From contig JADLZK010008796.1 in NCBI GenBank assembly GCA_015847255.1, positions 1-64,000 on the forward strand: 64,000 nt of DNA, in the 5' to 3' direction. This DNA comes from Hyparrhenia diplandra (taxonomy: Eukaryota > Streptophyta > Magnoliopsida > Poales > Poaceae). Made by a program: the position numbers and the translations under genes. Every line of letters starts with the position of its first letter. Position 1 is the first letter of the stretch. Below are positions 23,961-36,007 of this stretch, piece by piece. The notes under the pieces are model-generated. The model made no database searches, had not been told where the DNA came from, and worked only from the letters and a program-made list of their open reading frames with translations.

Positions 23961-24449
23961 CCGCCGTGAGGGTGGTTTTGTTTTCTTTGGTGCTCCTTCT
24001 CAGTGATGGAGCCGTAAAAAAAAAAATATGAAGAGGGGGCTGAAACAATGATGGTGTTGATTTGCATGAACATTGCATGAACATTTAATGATGATTTTTT
24101 TGATACAGATAATTAACCTTGATTACCAACTCAAGGGGCTAGTGTCCGGGTAAACCCCCGCTCGCTCCATCGCTGCTCCTTCTCAATTAATACATAGCTG
24201 GTATATTTTTTTGCTTGTTGCTTGTCAAAGGCTGAATGTTGCCCAGTCTTCTAAATATAATATAACATATGTCAACTCTATTCGACAAACAATATTTTTC
24301 AAGTTGATCCATAAAACTTAAAACGATGATATGATAGACTAAAGAAGCTAAACAACGGTACCATGAACGTAAACGATATTATACAAAAGCTATTACTAAT
24401 CGGTACTCTATTTATCTGCAAATATTTGACGATGTGCTTATACTTTTGA
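23961..24449. other. AT-rich intergenic stretch, nothing recognised
   Basis: No coding, RNA or repeat feature could be supported here. Confidence 0.5.
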
Positions 24450-25190
24450 AACTTGTACTACTTCTTAAATTATTATCCGTGGTGGTTTTTTTCTAACCCC
24501 ACGAACCAGACATCATCGGTTAATCGATCTATTAACCGTGACAATTTTCTAACCCCAAAAACCTCCACATTTAATCTAGGAAAAAACAATAATAAAAAAA
24601 GAAAATCGCAGATTCCAAACCATAATGGACTGAGATCTAGGCCTGGCTACCGGTATGCCGCCACCGCTGCCACAAGCGATGTACGCCGCCGCCGGATCCG
24701 CCCTCCATGCCACCAGATCCGCGCCGAGCTAGAGCCGACCTCCCCGCCCCGTGTATTGTGGACACCGACAATGTGTTGGTCGTCAACCCACGCCTCCACC
24801 GGATCCCGCACAGGAGGGAGGGAGAGGGTCGGGCCCGCGCGCCGCTGCCCCACATCGTTGTCGCCCTGCGCGCCACCAGGAGGAAGGGGAGGGACGGGAG
24901 GTAGAGAGGACGGGAGGGACAGACACATGCTTGAGAGACTTCGAGATAGAGAGTGACGGTGGGCTGAGAGAGTGAGAGTTGGGTGGAGTGATTGTGGAAA
25001 CCGTAGATGTGGTTTATATACGATAGCAACGATAATGGGCCAAGATGAGCTTTTCTGCCTAGGATTTGCTAAAACTGCCATGGCTAATTAAAAAACCATC
25101 ACGGTTAATCAACGTATTAACTGTGACGGTTTTAAAAACCACCACTGTTAATAAAATGGAAGCTGTCTTGTAAAAAAAATTGTAGTAGTG
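24450..25190. mobile_element. Degenerate CACTA-like non-autonomous element
   Basis: The right end is TTGTAGTAGTG, the complement of the CACTACTACAA end of CACTA transposons. Both flanks carry subterminal motifs in opposite orientation: GTGGTGGTTTTT, CGGTTAAT and TATTAACCGTGAC on the left, and CACGGTTAATC, TATTAACTGTGACGG and AAAACCACCACTG on the right. The left terminus is eroded (TGTACTAC). The core (24640-24990) is GC-rich and may be captured sequence. No transposase is visible. Confidence 0.6.
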
Positions 25191-25777
25191 TTGGATCTTC
25201 AAATATATATTTGGTTTCAAAACATTTAAATCATAAATGTATATTTGTTTTTAAAAGGTATTATCGTAATCTTATCGGTTACAATGTAATAGAAAACAAT
25301 GATTAAATCTGCACAATTAGTGACTAATTCTAAGTTGAATCATCTAATAAGACATCATAAAAGTGTTCCCAAGAATCTTTCTTAAACTCATCATTTGGAG
25401 AGTCATTTGAATAAAAATTGCAATCTTTTCACTCTTTAATAGTTCTTATTTTGTTCGTACTCTTGGGAGCTAATGCCACTCTCCATCTTTAGATAGAGAG
25501 AAATCTAGAATAGATGATGACAATATTTTAAGATGTAATTAAGAAGAAGAAGATGATGGGTGTATTTTTTCACAAAAAATTGTTCTGTACATTAGGAACG
25601 ATATAAAGAAGCTCTTAGAGCTGATCTAAACATAACATCTTCAATTTGCACTAGATTGAAAGCTGCTTTTGGGTCAAAGCTGCTGTGGATTTTGAACCCT
25701 TTAGTTGACTTTTGGCTTTTGGCAAAAGCAAAAGCAAACTAAAAAGCCCAACCAAAGGCACCCTAAAGCTTTTGACA
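25191..25777. other. AT-rich intergenic stretch
   Basis: No gene. Words such as TTTTGGCTTTTGGCAAAAGCAA at 25711-25735 suggest an old DNA-transposon end, but no partner end was located. Confidence 0.45.
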
Positions 25778-25779
25778 TA

Positions 25780-26022
25780 CTCCCTCCGTTCTACAATACT
25801 TGTAATTCTTTGACTCATATAAATTGTGTTTGATTTGCTCGTCTTATTTAAATTTTTTATGTAAATTATAAAACAAACAAAACGTTATTACAATATCTTT
25901 AGTGATGTAATAAGTCATAACAAAAGTGGTAATATTTATTAAAAAAAGTTGAATAAGACGAGAGGTCAAAAACACAGTTTATATGAGTCAAAAAAATTAC
26001 AAGTATTGTGAAACGGAGGGAG
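25780..26022. mobile_element. Stowaway MITE (243 bp)
   Basis: It starts CTCCCTCCGTT and ends AACGGAGGGAG, flanked by TA on both sides (25778-25779 and 26023-26024). The inverted similarity extends inward (TACTTGTAATT and AATTACAAGTATTG). Small size, TA duplication and this TIR define a Stowaway (Tc1/mariner-related) MITE. Confidence 0.95.
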
Positions 26023-26024
26023 TA

Positions 26025-27629
26025 CAACTCTAGATAAGTTTTTTAGAGCACACACTCTAGATAATTAGCCATGCCTAGCCTAGACCTAAGCATTTTTGTT
26101 TTACTTGGCCCGACCCAGCTAGCTTTTTCGGCCTTAGCTCAGCCCACGACACTAAGTGGAGATGGTCCAGTTTACTTGGCCTGCCCAAACTAGCTTAGTT
26201 GGCCTTGGCCCAGCTTGTGACACTCAGGAATGAGGATCAAACAGGGGCGTGCTATGCGCCGCCCGCTGACCAGGAAAGCCTAGCTACGGGCCCGCCTAGT
26301 GGCCCACTCCCCACCTCTTTTTTCTTCCTCGGTCATCTTCCTCGTCGAGGTGACGCCGCTGCCTCCGTCGACTCCACCTCCCCGCCATCGCTTGCCCCCC
26401 GCCGCTGGCGCCCCTTCTTCCACTTCCCCTTCTTCTTCTCGCGTGGCGCCGCCATGGGCGACACGGCGCCCCGCCGCCTACCCTTACCCGGCGAATGGGT
26501 CCAACAGCCCGGCTTCGTCGGCGCCCCCGCCGCCTCGCTCACATGCCCGTAGAACCGCCGGCCACCGCCCGTGTCGGCGAGCTAGCGGCGGCCAAAGTCG
26601 GGCGCTTCTATAGCCGTGGCGGCGGGATGGAGGCGATGGGACCTCGTCGGAACCTAAACCTCGCGGGCGCCCTTCGCCACGAGCAACCCTAAAGCTTCTG
26701 TTGGCGTCCCACGAGTTTGGCCCACGTCGCGGCGGTCGTCCACCTCGCTCACCGCCTCCACCTCGGCTCCGTCTCGGCAAGCCCGGCCTCGCCTCGCCCG
26801 CCTCGGCGTGCGGCGCTGGCGAGCCGTGGCCCGGCCCACCACGACCAGTCGGCGCGACCTTCGGCACCGAAGATTGGCCGATCAAACAGTTGAAACCACC
26901 TTAAGGCGGTGTTTGGCAGGTCGTAAGTAGCTCTCTAAATTCTAAATGCAAAGGCTCTGCTCGGCAATTTTTTCTAGCCCAACGTCTTAACTCCACAAAA
27001 CTCTGGATCTACAAATATATGAATGGAATGATATAGGCTATGTTTGGTCCACGGTTTTTGGAAAGTGATTCTACTACTGAAAAGCACAATGTTGTTTTTT
27101 TAGAAGCAATTGCTTTTTGTAGTGGTACAATTTTGGTAGCACTTAAATTCGTGTTAATTCGCAAGTCTTTACGTGATTTTTTTTTCAAGAGAAAAAAAAA
27201 GGTATTCCTTACTAGAAAGAGAGCTTCCAACTTTTCCAAGGACAATTTGTATTTAAAAACTTTTCCAAGGACAATTTGTATTAAAAAAACTTTTCCAAGG
27301 ATCAAAAAGGTGCGAGTGCAAAAGGCCCTGTTTACGCTGGTCCTCCGTACTCCATGGCACAGCGGCAGGCAACTTGTCCCCATGTTCCACCTCACGTTGC
27401 CACTCCTGGCTGGGCTTCCTCACTGCACTGTACAAACCTCGCGGCCCAGAAACACGGGGGCCCAATTGCATTTCAGCCGTCCATCAGAAGCGTAAGCAAG
27501 CACAACTCCCACGACTCCTGGTCCTCCTTCCTATCTTGTCCGCTACCCCCGCGATTGGGTCGTGTCGTGCCGTGACGTGTCCCCACCTCGTCTTGCTTTC
27601 CACTCCCCCACCAGCCAATCCGCCCAGCC
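26025..27629. other. Intergenic region with a GC-rich block
   Basis: 26280-26900 is GC-rich with overlapping open frames on both strands and no recognised domain. 27100-27300 is AT-rich and contains three diverged copies of AACTTTTCCAAGGA(C/T)(A/C)A at about 27228-27305. The last ~150 bases are probable promoter and leader of the DUF1279 gene. Confidence 0.45.
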
Positions 27630-28474
27630 ATGGCGGCAACGGCTCTGCTCCTTCCGAGCCTCGCGGCGCCCACCACGGCCACGCAGCGCCGCACCCACAG
27701 CTTGCTGCAGCCGCCGCAGCTCCAGCTCCAGCGCGGCTCCCTCAGCTCTTGCCCTGAGTCCCTCCGGCCTCCACGGCAGCATCGGCGGCGGTGGCTCGCG
27801 GTCGCAGCCGTGCAAGAGACGAAGGAGGGGGGAGGCGAAGACGGCCGAGGAGATCACCGAGAAGTACGGGCTCGAGTTCGGCCTCTGGAAAGTAAGCAGC
27901 GGCGGCCGGGGACACCACAGCCTTCAGGTTTCTGCCTCCGAAGCAAGCACCACAAGCACACGTGAGCTGACCGCGCGCGTGCCTGCAGGTGTTCAGCTCC
28001 AAGGAGGAGGAAGGAGGGGGGAGGCGAGGGGAAGAAGTCGCGGACGGAGCAGGCCAAGGAGCTCCTGGCCAAGTACGGCGGCGCGTACCTGGCCACCTCC
28101 ATCTCGCTCTCCATCATCTCCTTCACCCTCTGCTACCTCCCTCATCAGCGCCGGCGTCGACGTGCAGGACCTGCTCGCCAAGGTGACCCTGCTTGCTATG
28201 CAACCTCAAACCAGCTGGCTATGGCTGCGGCTGGCTGGTGCAATCGCCTTGCCAACTGTGCCCTCGGCTCACACAATTCGGGCCACGAATGGTCCTTCTG
28301 CGTTGCAATTTGCAGGTCGGGATCGTGACAGGGGAAACGGGAGGGAAGGTCGGGACCTTCGCGTTGGCCTACGCTGCGCACAGCGCCGCGTCGCCGATCA
28401 GGTTCCCGCCGACGGTGGCGCTGACGCCGGTGGTGGCCAGCTGGATTGGAAAGATGAGGAAGGGCGGCGACTGA
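27630..28474 (+). CDS. DUF1279 (FAM210-like) organellar membrane protein; frame broken by three 1-bp insertions
   Basis: Exons 27630-27891, 27989-28182 and 28316-28474 have GT-AG borders and give about 203 residues once three surplus bases are discounted. The N-terminus (MAATALLLPSLAAP, then Arg/Ser/Thr-rich) looks like a plastid transit peptide. A short motif, EEITEKYGLEFGLWK, precedes the DUF1279 core, which reads KELLAKYGGAYLATSISLS, a hydrophobic helix, VDVQDLL, then TGGKVGTFALAYAAH and PPTVALTPVVASW. FAM210-type proteins are organelle membrane proteins of poorly defined biochemical role. The frame slips in the G6 run at 27827-27832, in the G6 run at 28016-28021 and at CCC 28139-28141. 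Removing one base at each restores a continuous domain with correct exon phases, so sequence error is likelier than loss of function. Confidence 0.85.
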
Positions 28475-29199
28475 TGCCCCCACCACGCAAAGTACAGTGA
28501 GTAGCTCTCACTGAATCCTGTAGTCAGTCTATGCAAATAGCTATGTATAAGCTTTATATAGGTGTTCTACTAGGCGATCGCCAGTGAATTTATCTGGCGC
28601 TGCTATTGTAAAAGCTGTTCAATACCGATTTTGAACTAGCAGGAATAATGAATGAATGGATGAATGAATGACGAGTGGAGAGTTCTTAAAATAGAAGCTG
28701 ATGTTGCTTTTGAATTTAGTGACGAGATTTACATTTATCAGCATGGAGTTTACTGAACATGCTTGACATAACCTACTTTCTACACACCTATATATACACA
28801 ATATGTACACAAAAATTATGATGCGGATGGACATAAGCCTACTCTAAAAGGTTGGAGGAATGCACCTCGGTAACCAGCAGTTTAGTTTATAAGCCTGATT
28901 GGAGCATTGTTCTGCATCCACGCCACTGAAGCGCTATATAAGTCACCAGATGCGTGACAGGAACAATCCACAACAAAAGGCCTCTCTTTCACCAGGCACA
29001 TCTCAACTGCTGTATCCTGCCTTCCACACAGAGAAAGGACGTGCGACGTGGTAGAAACCACCCCTCCCAGGAGTCTCAAAAGGAACAGTTGCCATCCGAA
29101 ATGAGCTCAGTTCGTTCCAATACATCCAGCGTAGTAATACCTTCTTTCTAGCCCATGGTTAGAGCCCACAGCTGCTGTACGTACACCAACTGCAGCTGG
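28475..29199. other. Space between convergent DUF1279 and E2F genes
   Basis: This holds the probable 3' UTRs of both genes. The GAATGAATGGATGAATGAATGA repeat-like tract lies at 28647-28670. No gene is visible. Confidence 0.6.
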
Positions 29200-32100
29200 C
29201 TACTGCTCGGGTGGAATTGGGTCTACCTCATCCATCTCTGCTAAGAAAAAATTGGGGTCCAAATGATCCAACTGCATTTCTACTAAGAAAGCATTGGCGT
29301 CCATCTGATCCAACTGCATTCCTGCTGAGGAATCATTGGGTTCTATCTGATCCAACTGAATTTCTGCTATTTACCATGTTAAGAAATACTTCAATTCAGG
29401 AACTGCAAGTACCTATGGATTTATTGTACAGGGCATTTAAACAAGACCTCATGAATACTAGTATTCAGAAAAGGATACGTTCTGTTGTCCAAATATCAGT
29501 CATGGTAGCATCATAGTTTGAAAGCAGCATGTAGTCCTCTCCATTCTGCAAAAGTGTAGTAGGATCATGAAAAGCTAAGTCTACTATTTGTTTTGATCTT
29601 TTTAAGCAGAAAAGATACAAGTAGGGGCAAACCCAGTGTATTTTCATAAGTAAAAATGATGCAATTACAGGGATAAAAAGAAATCGAGATGCAATTTACG
29701 AGTATGTTTCTACTCCCTACATTCCAAATTATAAAGTGTTTTGGCTTTTCTAGATACATTGTTTTTACTATGTATCTAGACATATATATGTCCAAATGCA
29801 TAGCTAGAAAAGCCAAAAGGTTTTAAAATTTAGAATAGAGGGAGTACTAATGTAGAAATGGACTTTAGAGTCGTTTAATTCTTCTATGAAATGATAAAGC
29901 TCGATGTCCTCAGTAAAAGGTAGACTTCATAAGTTCAAATCTAACTTACCTCAACACTTGTGTTCTCTGCTGGTGCTGCAGCATCATTTGGCTTTCCCTC
30001 CATTTTTTTTTCTTCAGTTTCACTAACAATATCGTAAGGATGTATGTCAGACAACTTACTTTTCCAGGCACCAGCTTCAAGAGAAGATTCAAACATTACC
30101 TAACCAAGGAAAGATCAATTGGACCCTTTGTACTCCGTATTACTAGCCTATATGTCCCTTGAAGGCTATCGCTAGTCATCTTATGAAATAAATGAGCTAA
30201 AGTTATCAAACAGATAATGATGACTAAACATGTAGCGCATCGTATATGGAGTTATGGACTGGTTATTATTTTCCTGGTTACTTACCTCATCAGGAATGGA
30301 CACTTCCAAACGAGACCCATGAGGTGCTTTTACTACAAATAGTGTTTGGTTCTGCAGAGTTCACAGCAGAATTAACTATGCCTAGTTATGCTTGGTATTA
30401 AGGATAACTTGAATAGTCAAAAGAAATAAGATGAAATTTGGAAAAGGCAATAATTCAGAATTTCTTTAACATGTAAGCGAACCTGATAGCAGGGCAACCC
30501 CTTGATGTCATCTTCAGTATGAAATAGCCACCTAAACTGGAATAATAGACTTGGTTAAAAAATTAAAACAGTGACCGCGGTATGCAAGCATCTTGACACA
30601 ACTTAATATAATTACCCCTGGTTGCTTTTCATCTTCAGTTAAGTCCTTTAGCTTTTCCTTTATTTTACTGCAAGGAGAAATACCTTTAGAATGTATCACC
30701 ATTCTCATTTGAAATAGCTACATTGAGAACTGCAGTCAATAGTTTTGTAACCTCCAGTGGTTACCAACCTTGTATGTTCATCTAATGTTTGCTCCTGTAG
30801 ATTAAGATTTTCAAAATCTGCCTGCAAGGAGATTACACCAAGTGGAACTTAGACTTGGCGTATCATGTCTAGGTACAGGGACATTTACCGTAAGTTTGAT
30901 AATATGGATATGATTACATGAAACAGAAAGAGCAAAAATAAGTACCTTCAGAGCTGAAAGATCATCATCCAAGTTAGGTCCCAATTTATCCAAATCCCTG
31001 TACAATCATAAGGTTAGCATGTCGCACCATATAACCATAACTTGTAAGCATAGAAGATAACACTCACTTCCAACGAATTGTGTTCTTCAACGTCTTTTTC
31101 GATGAGACCAATTCCTTCAAGGACATTTATAATGTCATACAGGCGCCTCTTCGAACCTGAGTTTTCATAGTCACGCAGAAGCTTGCATCAAGACTTAAGA
31201 GATACAAAGAAATGCTGGCTTAAATGAGGAAATTTTCCATACTTCTAACATTTCTGCTGTGTTGTTCAAATTTAAAACTCCATCTTCAGCCTCCTTGAGC
31301 ACATTCATAAACTTTTTTGTCAACAATGCTGGGCAAATATCACATGTTCACATAAATAGGTGTCAGTAAAAGAATTCATATGAAACAAGACAATAGTAAA
31401 AAATAACTGAGATGAAACAATGTAACCAGAATGGAATATCTAATAAGCACTGCATGGAGTATTGTAAAAGCCAATTTATCATACGAGAGTGCTAAAAATC
31501 ACCTATCGAACTGTCATGGCGAGAAGAACCAGCAGGAGTAGGTGGGTTGCTAGGTGAACCTGCTACAACACAAAGGCACTATGCATTTAACTATCAGACA
31601 GGCAGAACAAATACAGAAGAAGAGGAAGTTGCAAGAACGAACTATGTTGATGTAACCAGAACCAGATCAACGAATTTGTACTTGCCAGCATTTAATGTGT
31701 GTGTCTGAGGTCCAGCTTTGGTGTTTCTAGACTTGGACTTGTATTTCCTAGGAGTTTTTCTTTTTCCAGAAATTGGGGTCATTCCTGGACTGCCAACTTC
31801 TTGAATGAACCCAGAATTGGCCATACTCAATCCGGTTGATGCAGCAGTGTCACGTTGTCCATAGGATCTTTTTCTTTTTAACTGGACATAAAAGGAGGAA
31901 ATGTATTAGTGCCAACTTATAATCGATATAGCCACAAGTGGTAGACCCCTAAACCCTGACAAAACTTCAGTAAATGTAGGGGTGCTATGACACATATTTC
32001 AGATGCTAATAATTAGAGGCTACAGAGATCTTTTGCCTCAACCATAAAGATCTATTAGGAAAAAATGAAGTATACAATATCACAACAGTGTATTTAGAAA

Positions 32101-32651
32101 AAAAAAAAAAAAAAGTTACAGTAAAGTCCCTGATCCCAACAAAACTTTTTGGAAGTTGTATAAGCGTCAGGAATAAAACAGTATCCTGACGGTGGTTTAC
32201 TAATGGCCGATAGGCCAAATGCTTCAAATCTTCACAGCCGCTGTATTTTCATTTTTCAGCTTCTCACAAAGTTATTGGTCTACAAGCAGCCCACAATTGG
32301 ACCCAAATGCAGTTATTATCCACATTATAATCCTACACGAAGGTCAATCCTCCGGCAAAACCCAGCAAAATTCTGCAACCAAGCTCGAAAAAAAAACGCA
32401 ATCAAATCAGACACTGTAGAGTAGAGCGCCAACTCACCGCGATCCCCTCATCAAAATCCTCTCCGCCGGGCGCCGGGGTCGCTGCGCTGCAGCGGCAGAT
32501 GACGCACGACGGCAGGGGGAACAGGTGGTAGTCGCCGAGAGCGGCCGCGGTGGCGGCGCGGACGCTCCAGAGAGAAACCCGCGCACCTCCGTAGAGACTT
32601 CACGACCGCCGCGGGGCGGGCCGTCCGGGAGCCTTCCGACATGGTCATCAT
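29200..32651 (-). CDS. E2F transcription factor (typical, DP-dependent type), 13 exons; small indels in exons 1, 5 and 8
   Basis: Minus-strand exons: 32651-32438, 31881-31686, 31559-31503, 31328-31243, 31156-31068, 30997-30946, 30821-30769, 30667-30616, 30531-30483, 30351-30286, 30099-29950, 29545-29479 and 29366-29200, about 430 residues. Order: DEGIA, a basic LKRKRSYGQR patch, the winged-helix DNA-binding domain (SSIALLTKKFMNVL, NNTAEMLEV, RRLYDIINVLEGIGLIEK, NTIRW), a heptad-like dimerisation segment, the marked box (GWLFHTEDDIKGLPCYQNQT to VKAPHGSRLEVSIPDE), and a C-terminal acidic tail. DYMLLSNYDATMTDIW fits the retinoblastoma-binding position. E2F/DP dimers switch on S-phase genes. Exon 1 has an unresolved frame slip before GDYHLFPLPS. 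Exon 5 has compensating -1 (about 31150) and +1 (T run 31095-31099). Exon 8 has one surplus G at its donor. Intron 2 appears to use a GC donor. A Stowaway sits in intron 11. Confidence 0.9.
29713..29844. mobile_element. Stowaway MITE (132 bp) in an E2F intron
   Basis: It begins CTCCCTACATTCCAAATT and ends AATTTAGAATAGAGGGAG, flanked by TA at 29711-29712 and 29845-29846. The interior folds on itself (GGCTTTTCTAGATACAT against ATGCATAGCTAGAAAAGCC). It lies between E2F exons 11 and 12 and does not touch a splice site. Confidence 0.93.
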
Positions 32652-33080
32652 CTCCTTCGGGCTCCGGGCGGAGGGATCGGGCGGCGTGCAAAGGTACCGT
32701 GAATACGCGACCGCCCGGGCGCAGAGATGCACCGGTACCGATCGTCCCGGCCGGGATCGCCGCCAAGCGCACGCCCGAGCCCCGATGTAGGATTCGGGCC
32801 AGGCGGCGGTGGAGGTGGTGGCCCGCTCAGCGGTGGGATTGGCGGATGGCGGATGGTTCGGGTAGTTGGGTCTCAAGGGGAGAAAAGCGCCGAGAGACGA
32901 CGGCGAGCGAAATTTAACAAGGCCGTCAAGCGTTTTTGGCGGCTAGCGCAACTCCAGCCCAAAGCATACAAAAAAATACTATTTTTGTATACAAAACTAC
33001 TAGATATATTATTATTTTGTTCTCTTGCTTTGCATGTCAATTGCCAATTGATTTTCCTACCACTCAACACATGGTGGACA
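32652..33080. other. E2F upstream region
   Basis: This is the GC-rich 5' leader and promoter of the minus-strand E2F gene. It contains TTTGGCGGCTAGCGC at about 32935, close to an E2F-site consensus (TTTSGCGC) but not exact, so autoregulation is only a suggestion. No TATA box is obvious. Confidence 0.45.
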
Positions 33081-33865
33081 CATGCAGCCACTCAACTCTA
33101 CAAGAATAGGCAACACTCTAAATGGGCTCCCATTTTATACGCCACCCCAAATTATAATCGTAAGCCCCTAGATCCAACAAAAGGGTAAAGAGAGACCCAT
33201 TTCTTTATTTTTCAAGAGAGCCAGAGACAAACCTATTGTGTTGCTTAAAAAAAAAAAAGAGACAAAACTATTGTTGACGAACCACTGACTCCTGCCAAGA
33301 GGGTGTTTACTTCTCCAATTTCACCCAAAAATTTTGGGTTTTGGCCCATCATCCTATGGAATGAAACTAAACGTCGCCTAATTTTTTTTTTAAAAAAAAA
33401 ATTGGTCATTCTCCATTTTGAATTTTGGTCTCAAGAGGTCAAAAAAAGTATTAGAACCAATGCAATATGAAACCAAGCAGACGAAGGTGAACCTATTGTA
33501 TTTGGGGAACTGAATTGTAAAGCGAGATCCAACATTAGAGCATCTCCGAGAGAAGACTAATAACAACCACAAAACTTCTATGTGTGGTTACCAACAAAAC
33601 AACACTCCAACAACTTCCCAAACCCGCCCCTAAGATTTATTTGGGTCCCTCATATATTCGAAAGGAAGACACGTCTCCAATTTTTCTTCCAAGTCTTTTA
33701 GAGGCGCCAAACTATCTACATGGCGCTAATAAAGAGTTTTGAGGATTATTTTTTGGGAGCTGTGATCTAATTGTAGACTTATAGTATTGTAGAATTAAAA
33801 CTTATTTCTACTCCCCGGCACTGCATGCAGGCACTGAACTCTACAAGAATGGGCAACACTCTAAA
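33081..33865. repeat. Pair of 43-bp direct repeats 742 bp apart
   Basis: Bases 33081-33123 and 33823-33865 match over 43 positions with three mismatches (both contain AACTCTACAAGAAT and GGCAACACTCTAAAT). Between them are MITE-like remnants at 33299-33380 (GGGTGTTTACTTC ... AACTAAACGTCGCC) and at 33538-33790 (GAGCATCTCC start). I see no gene between the repeats. Confidence 0.75.
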
Positions 33866-35147
33866 TATAGAGTGCACAAAGCTATCACTAGCTAACAGGA
33901 TGCAATGTTGCGTATGCACATACACACATCAAGACTTACATTTTTTTCGCTTAAAATTGAAGAGCAGCCTAGGCGGGCATGCATGGAGGCGCGCGTACCT
34001 GTGGTCGTGTGTGTGTGTGTGGCCGGAGGAGGTAGCGATCGAGAGGCTCAGCACGCTGCATGCGTGTGGTTTGAGGCCGTGTGGCGTGGAATACGCGGGG
34101 CCGGGCTTGGACAATAGTGTGGCGGCCGTGCCAGGCTGGGGCGCGTCGACATGCATGGCGCGGCCGCCCGGGGGCGCGATGGCGTACGTCCCTGGTCTAC
34201 CACACGAATTCCCGGGCGTCGCGGATCGACGCCGGATCCGGCACCATAGCAGCGCGGCAACAACTCGGCACATCCGCCGGCGACCCCTCACCACGTGGCC
34301 TCCTCCTGCTATAGTGCTATGCATAAGTCCTTGCGGCTTTGAAACGAGATCACCTAACTTCATGCCAAAACGAGAACCTGTAGTCATCAAATCTTTGCCA
34401 TCGTCTCATGATCGGACGCCTGCATGCTTACAGGCTTACGGCCTGCTGGTCCGTCCGGCCCAACTACAACCCATGGACAGACAGGAACGGGAATCATGGC
34501 CATAATTGTAGCAAGGAGCTTTAATATTATCAGGCCGGCCCAAGAAATTTGAATTTGAATTCAAGGAGTTCATGGAATGGATGGCTATGGATTGCTCTTT
34601 ATTAAAGGCATTAACAACTTTCTTAATAGCCCAGCCTTGAACACGCAACTTTAGGGAAAAGAGAGATTCAACATGATGATTGGGGGATCCAAAAAATTGA
34701 GCTTCGAATGAAAACCAAAGGATTTGGTTGATTGAGTAGGATTCATGTAATTTCTCTCATAATTCCTGGGCTATTGCAACTGAAGGAAAACATTCTTCCT
34801 CTCTCTTGAGGATTTGAACGAATTGCATCTGCATGTGTTCTTTTAGAACCACAGTTGTCCTTTCCTCTTCTTCTTTGCACCAAATCGCATAATATTGGAC
34901 CCAATTTGGTCCGCCCTCCACTCCAAAGGTGAAAAAAGATAGCGAAAAGATTTGCAAGAGTGGCTTTTAAGCTATCAGATCATAAATCCAACATTTTTGT
35001 TAGAGACCGAAAAGCTAAACATCTGACCAAAGAGATGACGAACATTGAAATTTTTTTTGCAAAGCCTCCAAGACATGATTGAAAGATCAAGGCTACTGAA
35101 TCCTCATTGAGACGAATAGTTGAACGACCAAAACCTACAACAAGAAG
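33866..35147. other. Intergenic, GC-rich patch and AT-rich remainder
   Basis: A GC-rich patch at 33965-34480 gives open frames of 226 codons (plus) and 153 codons (minus) that overlap and show no domain. 34640-35140 is AT-rich and reads like an old degraded coding repeat on the minus strand, unidentified. Confidence 0.4.
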
Positions 35148-36007
35148 CAGTGGCGGATCTAGAAACAATATTTAGAGGGGCTGAACCAAAGAAAACTAGA
35201 CCAATTTAACACATTTCACAATTCAAAACTCATTTTCAACCTCCGCCAAAGCACTGCAGCAGCTCCTTTCATGTTGTCAATGGTAGAAAAATTCATTTGG
35301 GGGGCTAAGGGGAGGGGGTTCCATTGGCATGGCGGGGTAGGGGCCTTTAGCCCCCGCCCCCGACAAGAAGAAACGAAGGAGACGAAGAGGAGGGAATTGG
35401 GCTCACCGAAAGCAGCCAAAGGGGAGAAGGATCACATGCAAGAACTCTTGAAGCACAAGTCCAAGAGTCCACCCATCACCAGCTTGTAGATCAGAGACAA
35501 ACACCTTTGAGGGGGATGAGCAAAGCACAAGGGACGATGGTGGGGCGAGGGTTAGAGAGGGGGATGAGTGCCATGCTAACGACCGCCCTCTTTCTCGGGT
35601 AATCGTGTTGCGCGCTCACCGCTCACCCAAGCCGACACACACCGAGAGAGTGAAAAGGGAAGAGGGGGCTTGGGGAGGGGTAGTGGTAGTGGTGGCGCCT
35701 AACGCCATGAGGACGCCGACAAGCCCGAAGGTGGCCGCTAGGGGAGGAGGAGGGGCAGAGCTAGCTAGGCAAGCCCAGGGGCTGGGTTCAAGAATGAATG
35801 CCTTTGGATCGATGGGCTAGCTTCAAGTGATTGTATTCCTAGCGCCCTCGTCGGTGCAAAGTAAGCCAAGGTATGACCATCGAAAAACTTATTATCACCC
35901 GTGAGGGGGCAAGGGTATTAAATTTCAAATTAAATTATTTAAAAAGATCAAGTAAAACTTCACATTCATAGGGGGACCTATGCCCCTATCTCCACGCTCC
36001 GGCCCTA
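35148..36007. mobile_element. Possible hAT-like non-autonomous element
   Basis: The left edge reads CAGTGGCGGATCTAG, and the right edge, reversed, reads TAGGGCCGGAGCGTGG, a weak inverted match typical of CAGTGGCGGA-type plant elements. No 8-bp target duplication was found, so the boundaries are tentative. The interior has no transposase. Confidence 0.35.

Noticed and set aside
27562..28500. 312-codon plus-strand frame over the DUF1279 locus
   Set aside because: It runs through both introns and switches between the true exon frame and noise; the spliced model fits the protein family and all exon phases.
32930..32950. E2F autoregulatory site upstream of the E2F gene
   Set aside because: The TTTGGCGGCTAGCGC stretch only partly matches the E2F consensus; not strong enough for a feature.
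33825..34505. 226-codon frame as a gene
   Set aside because: GC-rich patch with overlapping frames on both strands, no conserved motif, and its start lies within a repeated 43-mer.
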